A stretch of DNA of 64,000 nucleotides from Closterium sp. NIES-65 (lineage: Eukaryota; Streptophyta; Zygnematophyceae; Desmidiales; Closteriaceae), in assembly GCA_948144175.1 (NCBI GenBank), contig CANXME010002327.1, positions 2,312,001-2,376,000 on the forward strand, in the 5' to 3' direction. Position 1 is the stretch's first letter. Each line of letters opens with the position of its first letter. The position numbers and the translations under genes were made by a program. The notes under the pieces were generated by a model. It saw only the letters and a list, made by a program, of their open reading frames with translations, made no database searches and was not told the origin of the DNA. This document shows positions 12,240 through 20,242 of this stretch, piece after piece.

Positions 12240-13285
12240 GTGCTCACCGGGAAGGGCAGGTCAGGCGGCTCGGTAGAAGGGCGGCTCGGCGACTCAGCGA
12301 CTCGGCTGCTGGGCGGCTCGGCTCCTGGGCTGCTCGGCGGCAGGGCGGCTCGGGTGCAGTGCGGCTCGGCTGTCGGGCGGCTCGGGTGCAGGGCGGCTCG
12401 GGCGGGGCGGCTCGGCTGCCGGGCTGCTCGGGTGCAGGGCGGCTCGGGGGCACTGCTGCTCGGCGGTCCGGCGGCTCGGCGACTGCTGCTGGGCGGCTCG
12501 GCTGCTCCGGTACCGGGCGGCGTGACGGTCAGCTGCGCGGGCGGCGGGGCCGTGAGAGTAGGGGCGGCGGGACCGCGAGATCAGGAGCGGCGGGGCCGCG
12601 AGAGAAGGGGCGGCGGGGCCGGAAGATCAGGAGCGGCGGGGCCGCGAGAGCAGGGGCGGCGAGAGCCGCGAAAGCAGGAGCGACGGGGCCGCGTGTAGGG
12701 GCGGCGGTGTCGCGTAAGAAGGGGCGGCGGGGCCGCGACAGCAGGGGCGGCGGGGCCGCGAGCAGCGGGCGGCGGGGCCACGGGAGTAGAGGCGGTGAGG
12801 GCCGCGAGCGGCGGGGCCGCGACAGCAGAGACGGCGGGACCGCGAGCAGTGGGCGGCGGGGTCGCGAGAGAAGAGGCGGCGAGGGCCGCGAGTGGCGGGG
12901 CCGCGACAGCAGGGGCGGTGGGGCCGCGAGCAGTGGGCGGCGGGGCCGCGAGAGCAGAGGCAGCGAGGGCCGCGAGCGGCGGGGCCGCGACAGTCGGGGC
13001 GGCGGGGCCGCGAGAGCAGGGGCGGCGAGGGCCACGAGTGTAGAGGCGGGGAGGGCCGCGAGCAGTGGGCGGCGGAGCCGCTAGAGCAGGGGCGGCGAGG
13101 GCCGCGAGTGGCGGGGCCGCGACAGCAAGGGCGGCGGGGCCGCGAGCAATGGGCGGCGGGGACGCGAGTTCAGGAGCGGCGGGGCCGCGAGGGCAGGGGC
13201 GGCAGGGCCGCGATCGAGAGGCCGGCCGCTAGGGCGGCTCGGTGAGAGGTTGGCCCGAGGCGCGACTCGGGATGAGTGCGCTTCG
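12240..13285 (-). repeat. GC-rich minisatellite leader of element C
   Basis: Between the 5' LTR and gag lies about 1 kb of GC-rich repeats built from GGCGGGGCCGCGAG-type words on the plus strand (densest 12540-13200), then a run of about 15 A (plus strand) beside the GGTGGGCCC block. Open frames here arise only because stop codons are rare in such sequence. Confidence 0.75.
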
Positions 13286-13361
13286 GGCAGGAAAAAAAAA
13301 AAAAAGGAGTCGAGTGGTGGGCCCTAGGCGCAATTCCCACAGGGGAACCTGCTCGATACCA

Positions 13362-13489
13362 TGAGAAGAACTGAACGAGAATGGAAATGACTAAGTGAAA
13401 GTTGGGTACAAATACAAACCCTAGAAAGTTGTTCCCCATATGTGCTACCCCACTATAGCCTACAACAGCTTTGTCATACATATCTGACA
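13362..13489 (-). repeat. 5' LTR of element C
   Basis: 128 bp, paired with 5960-6087. The minus-strand primer-binding site TGGTATCGAGCAGG lies at 13361-13348, directly downstream of it in element orientation. Confidence 0.9.
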
Positions 13490-13744
13490 TGCAGATCACC
13501 CGGGACAGAGCACGCCGCACCATTACCCTGACTCAGTCACACATGGTGCAGCAGGTCCTTCAGCGCTTCGGCTTCACGTACTCCTCGCCTCAGGCCACTC
13601 CTCTGCCTACTCGCCACTCGCTCTCAGCTCTGCCTTCGGATGAGTCCGTAGAGTCGAGTGGCCCGTACCCAGAGCTTCTTGGCTGCCTCATGTACCTAAT
13701 GACCTGCACACGACCTGACCTTGCATACCCTCTTAGCATCTTGG
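13490..13744 (+). pseudogene. pol region of element B, resumed after element C
   Basis: After the duplicated TGCAG the reverse transcriptase of B continues ('TLTQSHMVQQVLQRFGF', then 'CTRPDLAYPLSIL') and then passes abruptly into LTR sequence. The RNase H section found in A, C and D is not seen here. Confidence 0.8.
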
Positions 13745-13818
13745 GTACACATTTCTAGGGTTGCATATTTGTACCACTTTTATTCCTTAGTGCAGTCATT
13801 CTCGTTTCAGTCTTCTCA
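13745..13818 (+). repeat. Partial 3' LTR of element B
   Basis: It matches the last 74 bp of the 5' LTR at 1030-1103 with about two differences and ends TTCTCA. The LTR's first part is missing. Confidence 0.75.
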
Positions 13819-14126
13819 ATATCATAATTTTTTAACACAAATTGTGCTTTTTTAAATTGTGTATTGTCAAAGCGAAGCTGCTTGTACTGTACAATTGGCA
13901 TCGTCGAAGCGCGCTTAACGCCCTTCTCCAACTACAAAAACCGTGGGTTGGAGTTCATTTCCCTCCACCCACGTTTCTCGATTTTCGAACGGCTCACTCA
14001 ACATTCCCACCACCCACCCCGGAGTAAACCGCCTTGCTAATGCCACTTGGATAGGGTACATCTTAGCTAGTGTTATTCGATTGCACTAGCTTGTGTTCTA
14101 CGTTGATGCAAATGTTGTTATAAGCC

Positions 14127-14190
14127 ATTTGTAATGAGAACGATGCCAATTGATAAGAATAAGAAATCAAGTTTTCTCAATTTGTTGTAC
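14127..14190 (+). repeat. Dispersed ~60-bp repeat, right copy
   Basis: Second copy of the sequence at 923-981, with only a few differences. The two copies bracket element B but sit at unequal distances from it (immediately before, and about 310 bp after). Confidence 0.6.
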
Positions 14191-14407
14191 CAATAGCACC
14201 AGGTCCTCAGATATCAGCGTAAAACACGCTGATTGCGCTAATTTTGTAGCTCAGATTTTCGTTTTCCCTGAAAATTCAGCATATGCTTCAATTTTGCACT
14301 GAAATTTCAGTATAACCTATTTTGTCACACTGACCATTTTGTGTGTTATTGTACAAGTAACACTGACAAATCAGTATAGTGTACCGAGTCACACTGATTC
14401 GGACATG

Positions 14408-14545
14408 ATAGGGTATGGGTGTACAGGGGGTGTTCAAACCAGGATTCCCGCAAAAAGAACACGTGGCCCACTCAGGTAGCTCCCGCCTACGGGAATCGAG
14501 CCCGAGACCTTCGCGATTAAATGACATAACCCAAACATTACGGCA
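14408..14545 (-). repeat. tRNA-like (SINE-type) fragment
   Basis: On the minus strand GGGCTCGATTCCCG is a good Pol III B box, set in a tRNA-T-arm-like context, but I see no convincing A box or full cloverleaf. It is probably the remnant of a tRNA-derived SINE and not a tRNA gene. Confidence 0.4.
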
Positions 14546-15199
14546 GAAACACCGTTCGAAGTGTACCGTAAAAACTTTAACACTGATGGTTCAGTTTGCC
14601 TTGGAAATTCACACTGAATAAATCAGCATAAGTTAAACCCCCAAGGCTGATTTGGACACCACATTGGACACTGCACACTGATCAATCAGCATGCTCTGAA
14701 ACCGAGGGCCTGAATAGCACCTTGAAATATACATACGGTACTATAGGAATACAGTCTCTTGTTTTTCTTTCATTGCAATTGTTTAGGCTACCGCGATTGA
14801 ATACACAGACAAGGAACAATCCCATACCGTATGGCCCCGGATAGAAGCGCAGGCCTATGTTAAGCGCATGCGCTTGTATCTGGAGCAATGCGCTTATGGC
14901 CGATCCTCCATTATAAGCGCACCGCTTATAGAACCCTGATTTATTATAAGCGCATGTATAAACATATTTAAAAAATGGATTAATACAGTAACGACTTCCC
15001 GTTTTGAAGCGAGCCCACATCCACTTCTACTCTGTTTGACTCCCTCGAGGGCGGGCTCGCTCAGGAAAAGCGCAACAGCGCGAAGTTGACCTGACAAGGA
15101 GGCTCGGGAACACCTGTTGTCTGTGCGCTGCGAGCGAGCGACTGCAGGAGGTTATTGGTCGTACACTGGGGCAAGCCTGTGCGATGCGAACGAGCGACT

Positions 15200-15575
15200 T
15201 GTCAGAATCCCAACCACTAGACCATTGGGATAAAAGGGCTTGTTTCAGTAGCGGGTCAGTGCGTCCATAACCCCCCAGGCGAACGCGTCTGTATCCCTCT
15301 CCAGGATCAATCGGGCATACACAGTGCAGAGCTACTGACACCCCCCCACACTGGGAGGCCCAGGACTAAGCACAACGGCAACGGCCTACATGTGCATACA
15401 CCGGGAATCGAACCCGAAACCGCTCTGATACCATGTCAAAATCCCAACCACTAGACCATTGGGATAAAAGGGCTTGTCTCAATAGCAGGTCAGTGCGCCC
15501 ATAACCCCCCAGGCGAACGCGCCTGTAACCCTCTCCAGGATCAATCGGGCATCCATAGTGCAGATCTGCTGACAC
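15200..15575 (-). repeat. Two tandem tRNA-like units, 230-bp period
   Basis: The minus strand reads TCCCAATGGTCTAGTGGTTG (from 15464) and then GGGTTCGATTCCCGG (about 15410-15396): A-box and B-box of a tRNA-Glu-like head. The block CCACTAGACCATTGGGATAA recurs 230 bp to the left (near 15217), followed in both units by the same ~100-bp tail. The second unit lacks an obvious B box. These look like a tRNA-derived SINE duplicated in tandem within the left arm of the TIR element. Confidence 0.55.
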
Positions 15576-15740
15576 GACTGCAAGCTATTGGTTCGTACAC
15601 TCTGCTGGGGCGAGCATGACACATTCCTATGCGAAAGTGATGTGTCCTTGCCCTTGTGCGCCGGCAGAGAATCGCCCTCGCGCGATTCTGATTCAAAACG
15701 CTCCACACATTTCAATTTGAATGAAATTGCAAGACTCTAA

Positions 15741-15791
15741 GGGCGTATTCCTACGACCTCCTCTCAGGAATCCTCCTATCAAGAATGTAGT
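15741..15791 (+). repeat. Left terminal inverted repeat of Harbinger
   Basis: Begins GGGCGTATTCCTACGACC. Near its inner half it contains the word TCCTATCAAGAAT. In the right-hand copy a closely similar word occurs twice in direct order. Confidence 0.85.
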
Positions 15792-16194
15792 ATGACATCG
15801 TGTACGTTATAAAACGCCAGTTATCAAGTTTTGGAATGATTGAGCGAACCAATAGAAATGGTCGCAGGGTGTCGCGTGAACGTGATGACTTCCCGGAACA
15901 CGGTTCCCTCTAACGAACAGACGTCAGGCCAGGGTATGCGGCAGTCAACAATTCGTGCCATGCTAGACGATGTGGCGGTCGTGCAGTGCGCGCGAACGTG
16001 CACGGAATGCAAACTTTGAAAGGAATTTTCACACCTGGCGCCACGCGACACGTATACCACCCCCAGCACGTCAAGCACTTCACGGGGCCTCTCATCCAAA
16101 CACACATGACACAGAGCACCCAACTCGCCATCATGCTCTCTATACATTGGTAGCTCCCATTCCTTGGCACGCAAAGCACCGTACATCCAACAAC

Positions 16195-17501
16195 ATGGCC
16201 CGAAAGCGTAAAGTATTCGGCCAGGCAGACGAACAATTATGGCGGCCAGAGGATCTTGCATATGTGGCGTGGATGAACGCCGAACTCGCGAATGGTAGAC
16301 CCACAGCAAAGCCATTGCGCAATGTAGGCCAGCCCCCCGCAAAGACACCCATCACACCTCGCGCCACGCCCGGGACCAGTAATATCGGTCTGCAAGTCGA
16401 CTATGACACTGACGAGGACGACACGGACAAGGACACTGCGGATGGCGACGACGACGAGGATTTTGAGTTCGAAGAACCGGACGAGGCGTGGTGTGGCGAC
16501 GCGGAATATAGTGGCCCGCCTGATGATCGCCCCGTGGCGCCGGCCGCGGCAGCAGAGAAACGAGGCTCCAGCAGGCGCGTCGAGGCTCGCGGGAAGGGAA
16601 AGGGCAGTCACCCTGCTGGCGCGAATAATGCCGACTGTTTGGGCACAGGCCCGAAATCGGAATGGACGGCCAAAGAGTCCACCATATTGTGCGCCGCGCG
16701 ATGGTTCACCAAGGAGGAGCTCAACCAAATGACGGGAAAACAGGGGTCGCAGTATTGGTTGCGCCTCATCGAACACATTAAGAAGCAGCATCCCGATTGG
16801 TGCAGGAATGCCACCGCCTGCGTCAATCAGTGGAAGCGACTTAAAGCGCTATGGAAGCATATCGAGATCGGGGATTCGGCATCTGGAGGCGGAACGGTGA
16901 TAAAGCCGTCGTTGTGGCAGTGGGTGGTGCTGTTTTACGAAGACACTGCTGCTGCCGAGCCTCACGCTCTGGATGGTGGCGGTGCAGTTAACGTGACAGT
17001 GGACCCTGAGATCAAGGTTCCAAAGCCGCCGACTACTGCTGCCACAACAACACCTGGTATGTGTGTTGAATGCTAGGCCAATTTATAGCAAGTTGAAAAT
17101 CCGAGCGTGAAAAAGTTGACGGAATGTTATGTAATGTCGCTTACACCACAAAAGAATGACTGCTTGTGCTGCTATTAATTTCTACCCCGTAACCCTCCCC
17201 GCTCTTATCCCTAGTTCGTAACACCCCGCCCCATGCACGACGCCGTATTAATGAGACGGCGACCATGGCAGCTGCTCAACTGTTGGCCGACACATTCACA
17301 AAGTGCTCCCAGGAAGGCGTAACACAAATCACCGGAGTCATACGCGAGTGGATGGCCTCCCAACAATCAACAACAAGCCGTCCCCTCAACTTTGGAAGCA
17401 ACCCAGCGGATGAATCAGGGCCGACTGGCTACAATACCGACGCCGCTGATGAAGTCACCGACAACGTGGAGGTGTGGCATCGCCGGTCCGACGTCGCTTA
17501 A
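16195..17501 (+). CDS. Harbinger Myb/SANT-like DNA-binding protein
   Basis: Harbinger elements need a second protein with a Myb/SANT trihelix domain that helps the transposase reach the nucleus and bind the ends. Here two exons fit: 16195-17056 and 17215-17501, with a GTATGT donor and a CCCTAG acceptor. The phases agree and give 382 residues. Residues about 65-105 are an acidic stretch. The SANT-like helices lie at about 155-240 ('WTAKESTILCAARWFTKEEL' onward, then 'QYWLRLIEHIKKQHPDW' and 'ACVNQWKRLKALWKHI'). The conserved Trp spacing is the main support. I start at the ATG in 'MARKRKVFGQ' because an earlier in-frame ATG (15970) would add a stretch unlike the family. The 3' end overlaps the transposase gene by 47 bp on the other strand. 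Confidence 0.75.
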
Positions 17502-18744
17502 GGTATTCCACATGCAGCGCCTCCTCGAGCCTCTTCCTCCTCTCCTTGAGATCGTGTCTAGTGACGGCAAGATCGGCGCACCAATTATACCGTGCAAGTT
17601 CTCCTCTCGTCCACCATGGGTCTTGGTTGATCAGCCGCGCAGCCCACGTGTGATTGATTGTTCTCATCCTGGAAGTTGCCATCTTGATGCCCATGTTGTG
17701 TAGTATGACAACACAGCTGGCGCCGGCAAGGACCCGCCATAACGCGCACTCGTGACGGCCGGCAAATAGGCGGTACCGTCCTTTCAACGCACCAATGGTT
17801 CGCTCCACGGGCATGCGAGTCGCGGACTGGCAGTAATTGAAGGTCTGCTCCCACTCGAGCATGAGGCGGCCAGTTGGAGCATGCAATGGCGTCAAGCAGT
17901 AGCTGCAGAGCGGGTAGGCGGCGTCTCCTACCAGCTGGTTCGGTGCGAGGTCACCTCTTCGTAGTCGCTCATAGAGGCTAGACAGGACGAACACCCGCTG
18001 GTCATGGGCGGTGCCTGGATAGCCTATCAGGTAATCCCAGATGGTTCCTTTAGCGTCGCATGTCACTTGTAGTTGCACGGCATATTGTGATTTTCGCGTG
18101 TAATATTCCGCCCGATGCCCCTCCATCCCCCGAATCTGGACATGTGTGCCGTCAATAGCACCTACAACCATTGGCACCCCTTTAATATTCCGGAACTCTT
18201 CAGCCATGTCACGCATTTCATCCTGTGTCGGGAAACGTACCCAGGCCGCTTTGAAAACGGTGGGAAAGTTTAAGAGGAAGAGGTCTACGAGGTGATGGCA
18301 CAGGGTTTTTGGCACACCGAACCAGAAAGCCAGGTCCACATACGCCATCGCGCTTGCGAAATACTTGATTGGTATGAGCACGGCCACTGTAATTGGAATG
18401 CGATGGCGCTGGATGACGGGGTTGAGCACGTGAGCCATTCCTTGACATACGTATTCCAGAATAGCGCGATTAATGCGGAACAAGTCGATGAACACCTCCT
18501 CGGGCATCGTCGCCATTTCGTCCTCCCACACGCCTAAGCGGCGCCGCCGTAAGCTTCGGTTTCGAGCACGTAATTCACTCCTCGTCTCTACGACGGTATC
18601 TTCTTCCGCATTGCTTATCTGCTCGAGGAAATCAATGCAAGACTGGATGGCACTATTTTGGAATGTGTCGTAATAAAAGGTGTGCCATACTATTAACAAC
18701 CTAGGCAGGAAAGGAACGTCCGTCATAGTCGTTGTGGTAGGCAC
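17455..18744 (-). CDS. PIF/Harbinger DDE transposase (HARBI1-like)
   Basis: A single uninterrupted frame of 429 residues, the usual length for this family (DDE_Tnp_4). It catalyses cut-and-paste transposition by cutting at the inverted repeats. The first catalytic Asp is in 'VVGAIDGTHVQIRG' (about residue 210), the second in 'LVGDAAYPL' (about 280), and the Glu in 'MPVERTIGALKGRYRLF' (about 325). 'YPGTAHDQRVF' between them is also typical. The N-terminal part has the helix-turn-helix-like segment expected in Harbingers. It is transcribed toward the Myb-like gene. I see no break and no missing catalytic residue. Confidence 0.93.
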   Translation of the reverse strand: MPTTTTMTDVPFLPRLLIVWHTFYYDTFQNSAIQSCIDFLEQISNAEEDTVVETRSELRARNRSLRRRRLGVWEDEMATMPEEVFIDLFRINRAILEYVCQGMAHVLNPVIQRHRIPITVAVLIPIKYFASAMAYVDLAFWFGVPKTLCHHLVDLFLLNFPTVFKAAWVRFPTQDEMRDMAEEFRNIKGVPMVVGAIDGTHVQIRGMEGHRAEYYTRKSQYAVQLQVTCDAKGTIWDYLIGYPGTAHDQRVFVLSSLYERLRRGDLAPNQLVGDAAYPLCSYCLTPLHAPTGRLMLEWEQTFNYCQSATRMPVERTIGALKGRYRLFAGRHECALWRVLAGASCVVILHNMGIKMATSRMRTINHTWAARLINQDPWWTRGELARYNWCADLAVTRHDLKERRKRLEEALHVEYLKRRRTGDATPPRCR

Positions 18745-19021
18745 TATTAGCAGGATTGCCGTAAGCTGCGAGCGTTTGTACTATTTCTACGAATAGATGG
18801 GAGGTTGTGGCGTACATGGGCATGTGTTCGCGAGATGTTTGTTGACTTGTCCCCTTGGCACACTACGTGCTTACGTGGTGCTTTTTTTATTTGAACCGGA
18901 GCGCCTGATCAACCTGGGTCGCAGCGTGCCACATCAGCATTTGTTTTGGGTCGCACATGTGGGGAAACCGTCAAGTTTTGTTGATAGGAGGTTGCGCGAT
19001 CTTGCAAATTTACAGGCGAGA

Positions 19022-19072
19022 ACTACATTCTTGATAGGAGGATTCTTGATAGGAGGTCGTAGGAATACGCCC
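19022..19072 (-). repeat. Right terminal inverted repeat of Harbinger
   Basis: On the minus strand it reads GGGCGTATTCCTACGACC, matching the left end. Inside it two direct copies of CCTCCTATCAAGAAT-like sequence (15 bp apart) follow each other, a possible double transposase-binding site. Confidence 0.85.
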
Positions 19073-19226
19073 TAATGCACAGTTTGGTGTGTTTATAAAA
19101 TATTTCTGTGCTTGTTGTTGTATAAGCGCATGCGCTAATAATTTTGACTCATTTATAAGCACACCCCCCTAAAAAACACTGTTTTAATATAAGTGCAGAT
19201 GCGCTTCTATCCGGGGTACTACGGTA

Positions 19227-20242
19227 GTTCTGCAATTTTCCTTCCAAGCCCACAGCTAGGCACAAAAGCAAAGGTATACTAGCTAATCAAATCCTCGCTC
19301 CCAGGACAAGATATAATTGCTGTACGGCACACAACTGCAGAAAACAACTCCTTAATGAATTGTGGAGCAGCTACTGTGGATTGGCTTTATTGACAGAGAT
19401 CAACTAGCAGCGAAGTAAAGAGCCTCCCTCCTCCCTACAAACTAGACCATAACATGGCATGTCACCCCCGGCCTTTTTTCATGCCATCATCTCATGCCAC
19501 AAAATGACATCATGACTTTTCTGATTTTGCTATCTCCTAAACTAATCTGTGCTCCCATGCCAGTGACATCATACCGGCACTACCTTGCGCTTACATCATT
19601 AGGATATCATCCCCTGCCATGTCATCTGCTGCCACATCACCTCCAGCCACATCACCACCTGCCACGGCACATCACCTCATCGCAGCAGCTCTATTTCTGG
19701 CAGGAGCCGCACTGCCGTGCCGACTGCGTTGCGACAGCTGCACGGGATGAGGGCAAAGAGGAAACAGGGGGGAATGAGGAAGCAGAAGAAAATCAGAGGT
19801 GCCACTACTACCCTCCTGCTGCCTCCGCTCTCCTCCCTCTAACTTCAAGCGTACGAGGCGCTTCGACATCCAGCCTTCGATATGCATGCTTTGACGTTGC
19901 AAAACACGAAGGGCCACTTGCCGTACCGTAGCTTCGGTCCAGTTTGAGATATTTTTCAGGTCGACTAAAGCATTACCTTCGGTCCAGTTTGAGATATTTT
20001 TCAGCTCGACTAAAGCATTACCTTCAGTCCAGTTTGAGACGTCTCAGTTTCGAGCTTTGAGGGCCTTAGGACTTAACAGTTTAGCATGCACAAGCAGTCA
20101 CTCCGCTTGGAAGTTCCTAGCTTTCACGTTTACTGTCATTCTCTCAAAAACCTCTCCAATTCCCTCCATACGATCATATTTTCACCTGCGCAACTCATAA
20201 GAACCTTGGATTATGATAACCTTAGCATTACGTGTGATTCTG
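19227..20242. other. Intergenic stretch, no gene seen
   Basis: AT-rich to mixed sequence without a recognisable product. At 19490-19690 words like GCCACATCACC and TGACATCAT recur irregularly. The 45-bp tandem repeat at 19931-20046 is listed separately. Confidence 0.5.
19931..20046 (+). repeat. 45-bp tandem repeat, about 2.5 copies
   Basis: The units start CTTCGGTCCAGTTTGAGA (19932), again at 19977, and CTTCAGTCCAGTTTGAGA at 20022. They are nearly identical, so the duplication is recent. Confidence 0.8.

Larger units (their letters stand above)
5960..13489 (-). mobile_element. Ty1/copia element C, full length, nested in B
   Basis: A 7530-bp element on the minus strand with 128-bp LTRs at both ends and a perfect five-base target duplication TGCAG (5955-5959 and 13490-13494). 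The reverse transcriptase of B stops at the left edge and continues at the right edge, so the insertion history is unambiguous. The two LTRs differ at 7 of 128 positions by my count (about 5%), which suggests a middle-aged insertion. All copia parts are present in order, but the coding region has several breaks, so this is a structurally complete fossil. Confidence 0.92.
982..13818 (+). mobile_element. Ty1/copia element B, carrying two nested insertions
   Basis: Element B starts with an LTR (982-1103) and ends with a partial LTR (13745-13818). The flanking five bases, ATATT and ATATC, are a near-perfect target duplication. Its order is LTR, primer-binding site, GC-rich leader, gag, aspartic protease, integrase, reverse transcriptase: the copia order. 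It was later entered by an LTR-like insert (3184-3992) and by the complete element C (5960-13489); the reverse transcriptase resumes at 13490. Apart from these insertions its own body is about 4.5 kb, shorter than C or D, so internal material has been lost. It is a broken fossil with many breaks. Confidence 0.85.
13819..14824. other. AT-rich intergenic stretch, no gene seen
   Basis: No recognisable coding sequence. From 14210 to 14700 the words CACTGA, TCAGT and ATCAGCAT recur on both strands (for example ACACGCTGAT, AAATCAGTATA, CAATCAGCATG). This looks like a decayed small repeat element around a tRNA-like core. Confidence 0.5.
15741..19072. mobile_element. PIF/Harbinger DNA transposon, apparently intact
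   Basis: A 3332-bp element with about 51-bp terminal inverted repeats (two mismatches) and a three-base TAA target duplication at 15738-15740 and 19073-19075, the usual Harbinger target (TWA). It carries the two genes typical of autonomous Harbingers, a Myb/SANT-like protein on plus and a DDE transposase on minus, arranged tail to tail. Both reading frames are open, so this copy may be, or may recently have been, active. Confidence 0.9.
14825..19226. mobile_element. Older terminal-inverted-repeat element, split by Harbinger
   Basis: Left end TACCGTA, three bases, then CCCCGGATAGAAGCGCA (14825-14851). The right end is its exact complement in the same layout (19200-19226), with only the three central bases different. 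Both arms carry several copies of a TTATAAGCGCA-like word (near 14870, 14910, 14940; 19120, 19150), as expected for sub-terminal transposase-binding repeats. Apart from the Harbinger insert it is about 1.07 kb with no transposase, so it would be non-autonomous. I see no clear target duplication and cannot assign a superfamily. Confidence 0.6.

Noticed and set aside
15393-15464. Functional tRNA-Glu gene
   Set aside because: A and B boxes are present, but the acceptor stem does not pair well and the anticodon arm is not credible; it is part of a tandem SINE-like repeat.
19490-19690. Tandem repeat of CCACATCACC words
   Set aside because: Spacing is too irregular to call an array; noted only in the intergenic entry.
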